From contig OZ024784.1 of NCBI GenBank assembly GCA_964017065.1, positions 18,069,344 through 18,133,343 of the forward strand: a stretch of DNA of 64,000 bases. Reading direction: 5' to 3'. This document shows, piece after piece, positions 34,301 through 46,400 of this stretch; the first letter of the stretch is position 1, and each line of letters opens with the position of its first letter. The notes under the pieces were generated by a model. It was not told the DNA's origin. It saw only the letters and a program-made list of their open reading frames with translations, and did not search any database. The translations under genes were made by a program, and so were the position numbers. This DNA is from Haliclona indistincta. Lineage: Eukaryota > Porifera > Demospongiae > Haplosclerida > Chalinidae.

Positions 34301-37300
34301 TTATTGCTATGCCAAATTGTAAGGATTTTGGTTATTCATGAGTTTTGGCATGATTTGATGGCTGTTCTCGGCAATCTAGACTTTAAGGACAAATCGTCCC
34401 AGGCTAGTTGCCCTACAGCTAGTATGATTATGTGGTAAGCACACGGCTTCTGATTACATTATGCTGTCACTATGGTCATACTGTAGTAGTACTGCTGCCT
34501 TTCTTGTTGTCACAGCAAATCTCACCAAGGCATCATCACTTTGATCCTTTTTATTATATATATTTTTTGTTTTTTAGCTATATTGTGTAGTTGTATGATA
34601 TTTTGTTATTCTATCACAGTTTGTGCAAAACAATCAAGTACAGGTTGTTTGAACACGCCCACAGCCTCAAATTGTAGTTGGAAATGTTGACAATACTAGG
34701 ATACGAATCACAAGGAATGGAAATAATCTCGATGTCCTTATGAAGGAAACTGGTATCCGAATCATGTTAATGTGGAGGGGCGGCTACATGGATTTCCGCA
34801 TCTGTGTGCCTAGTTTTCTTTGTGAAAAAGCATTTGGACACTTAGGAAACTGTGATGGTAATCGTGGGAATGATGTGACAATGGATGATCGCCGTAAGTC
34901 ACTTATTACTGTATGATAACTTGATGAGTAACCTCTAATTTAGATCGTGTGGTTAATTCAATGTTCACTTATCAAAATTTTGGACGTCGCAAGCGTCAAA
35001 CAAGTCCTGATGATGACTTTGTTTGTGAATCTGTCAACAATTGTGGAAACACTTCTTTTGTCGGGGTTCCATTTGAAAATCTGACTTTCACTGATGCTCA
35101 AAGAGAATTTTGTGACAACGAAGAAACCTGTTTGTATGATCTTGTTGTAACTGGAGACGAAACAATAGCAGCAACTACCAGAGATGCTACCCAAAATATA
35201 ACACAGCTTATTGCTCAACTTGGTGAGTTTGTTAAGGGCAGTGTTTGTTGGTCAAACTAAAATTAAACACATAATGAGCAGCTGTAACCTCTTGTTTTTC
35301 AATTGCCTATTTTCTACTTAGCTTAGGCTGATAGGTGTGTATGGTACAATTAATGTGCGTGTTTTATTTTTACACAGAAAACAGTCCACCCAATATCACT
35401 GGAGATGCAGTTTTCAATGTAACTGTCGGACAATTGAATATCTACACATTCAGTGTAGCAGATAATGGCAACTTTACCGTAAGGATTGATGGAGACCAAC
35501 CAGAGGGGAGCAGCCTAGTTGATAATGGAGGAGGAATGTACACGTTTCGATGGACTCCAGCTGTAGCCGTTAGAATTACAGCTCTTTCATTCATAGCTGT
35601 AGATAATCTAGATGCTTCTAGTGTGTTTAGCCCTCTACTGCATGTATGCACATGCTTCAATGGAGGCCAATGCACTCTGGAGGGAGTGACACCCACAAGA
35701 GATTTGGTCATACAGATGACTTGTATCTGTACTGAAGGTAAAATTTTAAACAAAGCTAGCTGCAGCCTAGAAATAGTAGTCTAGAATTGTTTTCCAAGTA
35801 TCTGCGTAATTTTGCATAATTTTTGCTCTTCTCAGCTTACAGTGGAGATACTTGCAGTGAAGATAAAAATGGTTGTGCGGATGTGACGTGCTTCAGAGGA
35901 GTCGAGTGTCAAGATGTGCCAGCACCGGGTGTGGGAGCAGTGTGTGGATCATGTCCATCTGGATTCACAGGAGATGGATTAAAATGCAGTGGTAAGTAAA
36001 TTTTTCAGAACATGATCCTGAATAGTGACTATTTGCTTTAGACCTTGATGAGTGTATGGCTAGTTCTCCTTGTGGCCAGGTATGTGAGAACACATTTGGA
36101 GGCTTTGAGTGTAGCTGCAATACTGGCTTCAGACTGCAAGCAGACAATACTACATGTGCAGGTATATTATAATTCACACCACTATGACGTACATACAAGT
36201 CAGGTGGCTGCTATAATTTTCTATTCTTTTACAGACATTGATGAATGCAGTGGTGTTAATGATTGTCAGCAGGGATGTACCAACACTGAGGGGTCATTTG
36301 TTTGTACCTGCCAGGCAGGATTTATGCTCAATGTAGATGAGCGGGCGTGTGATCGTGAGTTTGATAGAATAGTGTTCAACCATTCAGCTTCCAAAGCCAT
36401 GCAGCTAGCACACTCATGCTTACTTATACCATATGTAAATGATTCTGAGCATTCTGATTGGTCAATAGGAGCATAGATAGGTATATAATACGCGACAGTT
36501 GGGCAATACAGGATATATTTCACTGATGTCACTGCGCTGTGCACTCAGGACGTCTATACATCAGTATCTGTGGAGCCTGCAGTATTGTCCTCATTCTCAT
36601 TATTAATTTTATTTTGTGGAGATCATAGTTATTGTTGCTCCATGTGCAGCTCAAGTATCTTGTGGAAGCAACCAATGCTCTCAGATTTGTGCTATGATTG
36701 GAGGACAACCACAATGCTTCTGTAGAGCTGGATTCGAACTAGCTGCTGGTAGTGTCACTACCTGTATTGGTCAGTAGCATTATTTACAATATTCTCAAAT
36801 TTATTTAAACTGAATACCAGACGTTGATGAGTGCACTCAGTTCAGCCCATGTGAGCAAAACTGTGTTAATACCGTTGGATCCTTCATGTGCTCATGTCGT
36901 GATGGCTATAACATGACAGGGATGAGATCGTGTCAAGGTGAATTATATACACTTATGCGAGATTGTTGTAACTTTATTCGATCTTTTTGTTTCATTTTAC
37001 AGACATTGATGAGTGTCGTGAAGCAGCTCTAAACAATTCAGTGATTTGTACTCAAAATGACACTGTTTGTCAGAACACACCAGGAAGCTATGAGTGTGTC
37101 TGTGTACCAGGTTACAGGATGATGAATGGAGTGTGTCAACGTGAGTACGCAGTATAGTGAAGTTATATAATTTTGATATTATAGTACCTTAGAACAAGAA
37201 TTATTATATTTAGCAAGTGACATCATAACTATAAAAACATTGTAGTTATTAATATTTTGGTTTTGGTAGGATTTTGAAATTATTTTTTTGAAAGAATTGC

Positions 37301-38621
37301 AGTGTTTAAGGTAGTTTATTTGTTTGCAGGATTTGTTGAAATGCCTCCTGCAGTCAGAGTAGCAGTGCCACAACTTGGACAAACCAATACTCTAACATTT
37401 CTAGTACAGACATTTAATAGATCTGAAGTGAGTTAGTGCTAATTACATTACAGTCAAAAATACATTGTACATGATCATAGTTGTCTGGAGAAAGGATTCA
37501 AGCATTCCGTGATGCAACTGCAAAAGCCATCAACAGATACTGCAGGAATAAGCAGTGTGTAGTGATACATCAGAATGGAACAAGACAAAAGTATGAAGTG
37601 CATAGAAAAGTTGTACAATTATTATTAGTTCATTTTTTCAGTGTTCAAGATCTAGTTGTGGCAGCTGAAGATATTGCCGTACCAACACCAAATATTGAAG
37701 TCAACACTGATGGTAGACCAGTGATCAGCTTCTATGCTCAGATCTCAGCCCAAACGTTTTTATCGGTCGATGATGTAACGATGGCCATACAGGTTAATGC
37801 ATGAATACATTTTAGTGAATCGTGATGTGATTATCTCTCTTAATTGTATAGCAAGCTGAAGATCTCTTTCAAACAGCGGGGTATATTCCTCGAGGTAAGA
37901 ATCTGCAGTGAAATGATTTACATGCATGTGTGAATGTATTTTCTCAGATTACTGTGGTGATCTATCTCCATGTCAAAATGGAGCAACATGTACTAACAAT
38001 GCTAATGGATACAGCTGTGCCTGTTCTACTGGTTACAGTGGACAAAACTGTACAGTTGCTGGTCCTTGTGCTAGCAGTCCATGCCAGAATGGAGCAACCT
38101 GTACCAGCTCTTCCAATGAATACACTTGTATGTGTGCTGTCGGTTACAGTGGAAGAGATTGTGATGTTGCAATTGGTGAACGATGTACAAACACCACTTG
38201 TCAAAATGGCGGAACCTGTACTGTAAGTGTGCTGACAATTTTGAAATGTTAGTGTTAAGTTGCTCTTAATACAGAACTCAGGGCCAGGTAACAGTGCTCT
38301 CTGTGTATGTCCAGCTGGCTATGTAGGGGACTACTGTGAAGTAGTACAAGCTCTATCCACTGGTGGTATGCATCGAATTTGTGTGGTGTCTTTAACTCAT
38401 TTTCTGGTAACTTTGCAGCTATTGCTGGAATCACTATTGGAGTATTGGTTGCTGTGTTACTGGTGGTGGCGATTGTGCTGGTAGTGATTGCAGTGCTGGT
38501 ATTTATGAAGATGAAAGGAAAGAAGCAGCACAAGCTTACAAATGGTGAGACTGCATTTTTTACAATGCTTATTTGTAAATTTATCTTTTGAATAGATTAT
38601 GAATTGCCTGAGAAGAAGTGA
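28371..38621 (+). CDS. Mucin-like membrane glycoprotein: IgGFc-binding, NIDO, AMOP-like, VWD, EGF, SEA-like, TM
   Basis: About 24 exons joined in phase encode about 1,785 aa. Exon 1 (28371-28437) is a signal peptide (MRSFLLCVAVITAGLSDLAT). Exon 2 (28990-30327) is an IgGFc-binding-type domain (YGQEFFFGLP, VLSGHNCGAVPHT). Exons 3-5 (32233-33616) hold a NIDO domain (VSENGVFSF, VVAPFWSDGD) and an AMOP-like Cys region (ECCYTAGGALIRTGP). VWD spans 33919-34893 (GDPHYTSFDG, FGHLGNCDGNRGND). An Ig/cadherin-like segment follows (35378-35700), then about six EGF modules (35836-37140, several starting DxDEC), a SEA-like region (37330-37894), three more EGFs (37948-38365), one transmembrane helix (38430-38510) and a short tail ending ELPEKK. 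Furin-type RRKR occurs twice (about 33301 and 34988). GDPH is the known autocleavage motif of MUC4/MUC2-type VWD domains. The order resembles vertebrate MUC4. Likely a cell-surface adhesion or barrier protein. Confidence 0.9.
28480..28562 (+). repeat. Duplicate of the signal-peptide exon region
   Basis: Bases 28331-28415 (5' flank and ATG of exon 1) recur at 28480-28562 with indels, including CTCATCTGGTTC, GGATTAAGATGCGGTC and a second ATG at 28519. The frame after that ATG no longer encodes a signal peptide. Confidence 0.8.
30488..31722 (+). mobile_element. Dispersed repeat copy A (in the intron after exon 2 of the mucin-like gene)
   Basis: It starts with a palindrome TAGGGAGTCAC-GGTA-GTGACTCCCTA and contains GATGAAC..AACAAGATGGCGGCTAC and a (TTTC)n run (about 30725-30770). 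It ends in a large inverted repeat (about 31326-31480 with 31573-31725). The same structure occurs at 61,507-62,211. The open frame at 30942-31373 is not recognisable as a gene. No transposase and no clear target duplication were found. Confidence 0.7.
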
Positions 38622-38989
38622 TTCACCTCATCAAATTATTCACTACATGTGTGCTAATAAACTGTGCTTGTGATGTAACTAATCTAGTGACAGAGAATAG
38701 TTTATTATTGGTATAGTTTATTCACTGCATGAGTGCTTATTTTTATATCCAATAAACAGATTGCAACAAGTACTTATTGGTCTATACATAGATGCATAGT
38801 GTTAAAAATGTTCAGTGATATTAATCACAGTTAATTTGCTCCTGTATATGCTCATTCTTGAATGAACCCCTAACTCAGTCAAATTCAGTGACGATTTTAC
38901 AACAATAGAGATAGATCTGAGGAACATAAAGAATTTTGTTTGACTTTATAAAAATGATCAAAAAGTTGCATTTGACTTTTGTTAGTCTT

Positions 38990-39425
38990 TTTGCTAGTAG
39001 TGATACTCTTGAGAACAGCTGGATCCTGTTGTCCGCTGTTATAAGGAACTTGAGTAAGAGTTCAAAAGGAAATATAATGAATCACCTGAAAGAGAAATTC
39101 AAGACATCCAGACTGGAAATACAAATTAAGCAGACTATGATTGATGTTGTATCTATCGAAAGCATGGTATCCAGACTGCAGTACTAGTATATTAAATGTG
39201 AACTGAGCGGGTGATTTTGAAAATATGTTGTCTTAATTGACACTGAGGCATGAAGAACAAGGTCACCTTGGTAATAGCTGATTCGAATACCTTTGAAGTT
39301 TCCAGTTTCATTTTCAGCTGTAACTTGCACCACAAGTCCTTAGATCAACGCCTAAGGCTAGGCTCATCTAGAACTCAAAATTTCCCGCAAAATACAAAGT
39401 AGGCGTGTCGGAGGCCCGGTTTATA
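38990..39425 (-). pseudogene. Decayed duplicate of the CCDC61 5' end and promoter
   Basis: Patches match 9790-10540 in order: TTGAGAACAGCTGGATCCTG (39010-39029), TATCGAAAGC (about 39154), TTTGAAGTTTCCAGTTT (about 39292), ACTTGCACCAC (about 39325) and GTAGGCGTGTCGGAGG (about 39400). The copy has stops and deletions and is shorter than the source. It ends against the COA6 start codon, so the former CCDC61 promoter now sits upstream of COA6. Confidence 0.85.
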
Positions 39426-39427
39426 AA

Positions 39428-39836
39428 ATGTCAGAGGAAGAGTCTGCAAAAAAGTAGGGATTGCATCTCTTGTAGATTACACTCTGTTTGTTTGTGTACA
39501 GAATCAACTTGAACCAGCAGCAAAGAAAACAGTGCTACAGGGCTAGGGACGCGTATTACGAATGCTGCATAAAGAATGGCAGCAAGGAGGCGGGGCATGT
39601 AGCAACAGAGTGTGAAGAATTGAAGAAACTATTTGATAGTAGCTGTCCCCCGTCATGGGTGAGCTGACTGGGATGGTAACGACCTGTAGTAGTGTTTACA
39701 ATGCATTACCATGTGAGGCATGCATTGATATACACACTAATTCCATATGTAGGTGAAATATTTCAATCGTCAGAGAGTGTATGAGCAGTATAAACAAAAA
39801 CTTGCTAAGGACGGTGCTCAATTTGAAGAAAGTTGA
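39428..39836 (+). CDS. COA6: Cytochrome c oxidase assembly factor 6
   Basis: Three exons (39428-39453, 39502-39658, 39753-39836) encode about 88 aa. The twin Cys motifs are CYRARDAYYEC (CX9C) and CEELKKLFDSSC (CX10C), the unusual pairing known for COA6. The family end PSWVKYFNRQRVYEQYKQKL follows. COA6 homologues work in the mitochondrial intermembrane space in copper delivery to cytochrome c oxidase subunit II. Splice phases all agree and the frame is intact. The promoter region is a copied CCDC61 5' flank. Confidence 0.95.
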
Positions 39837-40706
39837 TGTTATTATTGTAATTTTTGTCAAATCAATCTCAATTATAGTGCTTGAATAACAGAAAATTAAC
39901 ACTGCACAAAACAGTTATCATAATGCATATCTGGGTCATTATTCTTCTTACAAGACTGATGAGAATGGGTATTTTTACTGTAACACCAACACTATTAAAA
40001 ATATATAAGGAACAAGATTTAATTTTAAGGAACAAGCTAGAAATTGCATTTGCTATCAATGCAGTGGAATACAGTACATATACAACTAGGTTTGAATTAA
40101 TGGTTGCAGTACTGTCAACCCCCTAACATAAAGCTGGATTGGGTCAGTCAAATAGGATTGCAAGAAAGCAGCTGGGAGAAACCGCATATTGCCTGTCAAA
40201 GCTGGAGAGCATGTCAAGTCCTCAAGTTGTGGTCTACCAATATTCATTATCTGACCAAGTGGATGTATTGTACAATCAGCTGATCATCTTCACTTGTATA
40301 CACATAATGAAGCCTTTCCAGTGTATTGCCCAAATAAGGCAATCATCAAGACAACTATGACTATTAGCTTCCATGATTTTACTGAGCTACGGAATTTTTG
40401 CCTTAAATGTAGATAAAAATCAAGTGAAACTTTTGTCAATGCAGCATGACTCAGGAAGTACAACTTGTTGTTCAAAACAACATGAACCCTGACTCAGGAA
40501 GTTGCCAAAATTACCTTATAGAGGATGATTTGAATTGAGTTATTTTTAGTTACCTACGTAAGAATGATACGTAGCATGATCAATCGATCGTAGTTATTGC
40601 CAAATAAGGAGACTTCCGCTGCTCGTGGCTACACAATATAAATCTTGAGACACAGACCGCATTTTCATCTTTCTTCTGAGGCCTCCTTGTCCTAAGTACT
40701 TCTAAA
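39837..40706. other. COA6-cofilin intergenic stretch
   Basis: No gene is seen. A TATA-like ACAATATAAATC at about 40632-40643 sits about 65-75 bp before the cofilin start codon and could be its core promoter. A short inverted pair (ACTCAGGAAGT, near 40447 and 40491) is present. Confidence 0.4.
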
Positions 40707-43213
40707 ATGGTGAGATGATTCATAAAGCCCTCTTTCTATTCCCTTTCTCTTCTACCTCCCTTTCTTCTACCTCTCTTTCTTCTACCTCCCTTTCTTCTAC
40801 CTCCCTTTCTCTCTTCTACCATCTCTTTTATATACTATATATAATACGTACCAGCCCCACATGTTATTTATCTGTTCTAGCTAGTCACGATTTTGATGTG
40901 ACAGGTGCTCATTAATAGGTCTGATAAGTAATTATATTGTATTATGTGTTTCGGTGTTATATTATGTTAACTGTTTCTTTCCCCTTTCAGGCTTCTGGTA
41001 TCAAAGTCGATGATAATTGCACCGAAAAATTTGAAGAGCTAAAAGGAAAGCACTTGCACAAGTATCTGACTTTCAAGATAAGTGATGACAGGAAATCAAT
41101 AGTAGTAGACGAAGAAGGCGAAAAAACTGATTGCTCCGACAAGGATGCATGGAAATGCTTGGCAGACAAATTGGTTGGTAGTGGTGAACCTCGCTACATT
41201 GTCTTTGACTTCAAAATTGAGAAGAAGGATGGAACAGGAAATGAAAAACTTGGATTTATCTATTGGTAAGTGGCTGAGTCTCTTCCTTTCAAGATGACCT
41301 AGTTACCACATATTGATTTGTTGTCTGCCACACCTCTATTGAAGTCATTAACATGGCATGAAACCTATAGCACAGTTTGGTATTGTGAATAATGAGTGAT
41401 AGCTGTTTGTTCTTGAGGATTGTTTGGTAGGGTGTTTAGTTTTATCAGCTGCTATATTGACATTTTAACAAAAATGTGAGAGATATAGGGTTGATACAAG
41501 TACTGGAAAAGTATGGAAGCAAGGTTGTATGGAAGCAAGCAAGGCAAGATTTGAAATAAAATGGGAGTGAAACAATGTGTAATGCTACCTCCCATTAACC
41601 ACGAATCAGGACTATAACATTTAGCTAAGCTAGCCTTCAGTTATTAGCATAACAAGCAAATCCTGAGCCTAATAATTGTACAGTCTTCCTGTAAACACTG
41701 CTAGTGAAGACACATGCTTGGCAGCACTCACGATCTAGCAATTTGTATTAAGGTGTGCTTGTAATAATAGCGTACACGGGCGTGTTGGAGTAGGCGTAAC
41801 CTAGTAACAAAGTTCAAGCAGAACGTGCTTGGAATAGTCAATGGTGTCTACTGTGACCCCAAAATTGCTGTATTCTGGTAGGGCTTCAGGTGCACTGCGA
41901 TAGTGAGCACTGCTTGCAGTGGATAGTGAGCACTGCTTGCAGTGGACAGTGAGCACTGCTTGCAGTGGACAGCGAGCACTGCTTGCAGTGGACAGCGAGC
42001 ACTGCTTGCAGTGGACAGCGAGCACTGCTTGCAGTGGACAGCGAGCACTGCTTGCAGTGGACAGCGAGCACTGCTTGCAGTGGATAATATAGTTTCTGTG
42101 TAAGTACCGTATAGCGGGTAATTTTGGAGGGTCAAAATTTTGGCGAATGGCCCAGGTTTTGTGTATTGGCGAATTTAATTTTGGCTTCAAGTGCCTGGCT
42201 CACGTATTAATGCAATACAAAAGCAGATTTTGGCAAATGCTTGACGATTCGCCAAAGTTTCCTCCCGCTAAAATTACCCGCTATACGGTATTGTTTTGTA
42301 TAGTTAGCTTGTCACTGCGCTAGACTCATGGGCACCACATGAACTCTAGCTCACCACCTTATTCTGTCGTCTCCTCAGCAGACACTTCATAGCCTAGGAC
42401 TAGGTTAGAATCTCTTAATACACGAATAACTAGATTCCAGTCTGGTGTATCTGCCATCCTGTTTTTTGTGCCAACCCTAAATATGCCACAGCTACCACAT
42501 GGCATAATAACATTGTCCTTTATTCATCGAAGTTCATGACCTCGTGGAGATTGAACAGTGCTTGCCATTAAAGTCTACTCTCCTGCTGTGATTTAGAGAT
42601 AGCTATCCCTGTACTTTGGTGTCTTAGTGTAGTTATAGCCTCTATTTTATATAGACAATAGTTTAACTTGATGTGTTTTGTATTTTGGGCTTTGTCCTAT
42701 CTTTGTATAAGTGTGGTGCATGAGTTAAAGTATTTCTCAATGCGTGATTGATGCTTCGGAGTTTTTAATGTTTTCCTTGAGTTTTTCATTGTGTGAACAA
42801 GGTTTCTTTCATGTTGCTTTGTGAGTACACAGAGGGTATTCTATATTCTGCTCAGTAAGCTACGCGATTTAACAGAATCCATTTTGTGCTTGACCAGTAA
42901 AAATAACTGTTGGGACCTTAGCATACCATCTTATCTGTGCACTCTGCAACAGATAAAATCAGTCATTGAAACTGGTCATAGTTTTACATATCTTTGTGTA
43001 TTCCATGATGCACGTGCAGTAGTTACTTGATGTGATAGTGACCTGTGTGTTTGCTATTACAGGTCTCCAGACAGTGGCGCCATCAAGTTGAAAATGTTGT
43101 ATGCTTCAAGCAAGGATGCTCTGCACAAGAAATTGAAAGGATTTGTCACAAAACCTGTCCAAGCCAATGATGCTTCTGATATGGATTATGACGAAGTAAT
43201 TGGGAAGTTGTAA
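40707..43213 (+). CDS. ADF/cofilin, actin-depolymerising factor
   Basis: Exon 1 codes only the initiator ATG (40707-40709). Exon 2 (40991-41265) begins ASGIKVDDNCTEKFEELKG. Exon 3 (43063-43213) contains SPDSGAIKLKMLYASSKDAL and ends DEVIGKL. The total is 142 aa, a normal ADF/cofilin length. The ADF-H actin-binding helix KMLYASSKDALHKKL and the Ser-3 site (MAS), phosphorylated by LIM kinase in animals, are present. It severs and depolymerises actin filaments. The ATG-only first exon is the arrangement known from animal cofilin genes. Intron 1 has CT-rich repeats (40740-40815). Intron 2 (1.8 kb) holds a 23-bp minisatellite and a MITE. Confidence 0.96.
41889..42085 (+). repeat. 23-bp minisatellite, about 8 copies, in cofilin intron 2
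   Basis: The units read GCGAGCACTGCTTGCAGTGGACA with GATA/GACA and GTG/GCG variants. Each unit contains the palindrome CACTG-CTTG-CAGTG. Confidence 0.95.
42105..42290. mobile_element. 186 bp MITE, TACCGTATAGCGGGTAATTT ends
   Basis: The inverted ends TACCGTATAGCGGGTAATTT are perfect for 22 bp. If the outer TA is the target duplication, it would be a Tc1/mariner-type MITE. The inside contains repeated GGCGAAT/ATTCGCC motifs. Confidence 0.85.
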
Positions 43214-43447
43214 TAGGAAGATCAACCATGTTCGTGGCTTCATTACGTAGTGTATTATTTGCTGTAGGCGTCATGATTTTAGTGTCTGACTGTTCTCAAT
43301 TAACAATAGTTCACTCTTATGTGTGTTTTCACTTTATGTGGTTTGTAGTTTTTGATTACATTGTTTGGGCAAGCCAAAGTCAGCCCCACAAAATAATTTA
43401 TAAATCATTTAACTTCTTGGCTGAAACGAGTGCGGTATTTACAATAA

Positions 43448-46400
43448 TTAAGTCGGTGACTGTTTTGTGACAGTGGGCGTGGTTTGAGGTGGTGGATGTG
43501 AGGAGGGATCTGGTGAAGGTGGAACAGATGCTGGAGCCGACTCTGTCTCTAAAAACTGGACAAACATGGACGCCAGTGTAGGCTGAGGAGACAGGAGAGG
43601 GAGTGGTGAGCTGACAGCACCATGCCTAACCTTAGTGGAAGGAGCAGTTGTGTCTGGTCGTCTCCAGAAGCTGGCCATCCACCCTCTCTGAGTCCCCATG
43701 ACCTTGAATGAACACACATTATGACACCAACTAGTGATAATTCAGTCTTCACCTGATCTAATTCTTGATCTGTGAAGTGTAGAATCTTTGCCAGTAGCTG
43801 GATTATGTCTGGTTTCTTCTTGTCACTTGCAATGAAGTAAGTCATTATAATGTTCTTGATCAGGTATCTGTGTAGCTTTAAAATAAGAGAGCAGCGACTA
43901 CTGGCTGTAGCATACCTGTCCACTTGTGACCCTTCACCGGAGAGCTCTTCTATTTTAAGCTTGTTTCTTGAGAGAGTAGCTTGATAACGCTTTACTGAAG
44001 AGAATATGTTTTGAATAACCACAACACACCTTGCCAGGCATATTACCTTCTTCACTGAGATCCTGGATAAGTTTGGCTTTTTTCTCGGCCGCTTCTTGAA
44101 CGATGCTCACTTGGTCTGCTATTATTGATGTCTCGTGAAGCTGAACCTATAAAGGAAATGATGTGGGAGTTGAGATTTAATTCTCTCAAACTTGGCAATG
44201 ATGTAGGATTTAATTACATTAGAAATTTTGCATCTAATTTGTAACCCTTAAATAGAGCATAGCTAGCGATTAGGCTGATGTTACCATACTGCATGATGGA
44301 GGGGTTGGTATACACACCATGCTTGGTAATGGAATGGTACTTGACCTGTGTTGACTCTTGCAGCTCTCTCAGTCTCTGACACTCCTCCAGTGCCTTGCCT
44401 AGCTCTTCTTTGGTACGTTGCAGAGCAAGATTTACCTCCATCCCTTGGTCTGAAAATCACAAGAAACCGTTTGCAAGTGTTTGTGGCTTGAAGGTACCTT
44501 TCTGGAACTGTTCCAAGACTGTTTGAAGTGTGCTCAGCGCTGTAGCATTCTGGTCAAACTCATCCTGCACTCGGCTCAGCTCGTGCATAGTCTCATCCCG
44601 CTCTGTAATCAGAGACTGTACCTTGTCTTCAAGCATGGCTACTTTGTGTTGGACATGCAAGCTATGAAACAAAGAACAATTTTGACACTTAGTTGGACTA
44701 TGGGCAGCTACTTGTATCAATCTTTCCTCCTTCTCTCACCTTTGCTCGGCTTCTTGAACACTGGTCTGAGCTATTTTCTCTTCTAGTTGCTGTAGCTGTT
44801 GTCTCATGAGGGTCTCTCTGTTGTCTGCCTCCAAAGCTTCGTGAGTGTGCTGTTCCTCCACTTGCAGAAGATGCTGCCTCAGTCGCTGTAGCTCACGCTC
44901 TTGCTTGCTCTCTCTAGCTTCCTCCTTCTCCGCTGCTTCTTGCCGTGTGGTTGCTAAGGCTAGCTGTGTTTTTTCAAGCTCGGACAACATTCCCTTATTC
45001 TCAGCCATTACTGAATCTAAGGCTTTCTCCTTTTCTTGCAGCTGTTGCATAAGGTAAGCATTCTTGTCCGCTGCTTCAGCTTGACCCTCCATTTTGAACA
45101 GTCTATCCATAAGTTGGCTTTTCTCTGCATTGTGAGCTGTTCTGGTATGCTCTAGCTCACCTAGTACCTGTGTCTTCTCCATTTCTGTTTCTGCTAATTT
45201 ATCACGCAAGACAGACAACTCACTTTGAAGCAGTGAGGTAGTGAGCTGGTCTGTTCTTTCTTCCAGCTCTGATTGACTCTCTCTCAGTCTGCTCTCAAGT
45301 GCCTGCTCTTTCTCCTTCATTTCGACTTTTAGTGACTCAATCCTTTCCTGGCTCATTTTAGCTACATTGTCCATCTTCAATTTCATCGCAGTCTGCAATT
45401 CAACCATCTCGTCTTGTTTCTGTTGCAGAGCTGACCTCAACTCAGACACACTCTTTGACAACGTTTTGTTTTCTTTCGTCAGATGCTTGATTCTTTCCTG
45501 GTCATCTATTTCTGTTTTGCTGAGAGTTTCTAGTAATTGACCAACTTTGTTCTCGAGTTCTCTTTTGGCAGATTTCAAATCATCGTTTTCAGCAGCTACC
45601 TGTGAGGTTGAGAGAGTAGTATTGTTTAGTTCTTCTCTTAGTGAGTCCAGCTCTGTTTCCAACAGCTCCTTCTGTGTGAGTAATCCACTAAACTCCTGAT
45701 CGCTTTCTGCTGTCATCTGTTGCAAGTGAGCCTGCAGTTGCTGGCGCTGTGCTTTCTCTGTCTCAAGTTCAGATCGCAAGAGCTCAAGGTCTCTCGAATC
45801 TTGAGCCAAACCAGCCGTGTGAGTAGAAGTTTCCACAGTTACCTGTTGATTTTCTTGAGGCGGTGGTGCTACAGCAGCCCTGAGTGATTCAATCTCTCTT
45901 TGTTTCGCAGACAAGTCCTGTTTCAGTGATTCGACCTGTGCTTCTAGCAGCTGAGCGACCTCCTCACGTCGCTCTTGCTCAGCCGTCAGCTTCCCGATAG
46001 TCTCCTGGTGACCTGTGATACTCGACTGCAACTCCTGAAGAGCAGAGGAAAGATTCTTCTTGTCAGTTTCAAGATGCTGCAACTGCATGTTCTTGCTCTC
46101 CTGGACATGCTCTTTAGCACTAGCAATGACCTGCCGAAGCTCATTCACAAGCAGCTACAGGAAGAGAAGAGTCATTCTAGATGCTACAGTGTATTGCTTA
46201 CCTGACTCTGCTGTAGACTGTTCATTAATGATGTGTTCCTCTGCTCTAGAGTGTGATTCTGTTCCAGTAATGTTGTCACCTGTGAGGTCAGCTCTGGTGA
46301 GCCAAACAAATAACATAGTCATGTTTTGTTAACATTGCCTCAAACACAATCTAGCAGCTCAACACATAAATTTGAATACGTCTTACCATCATTTTTGTTG

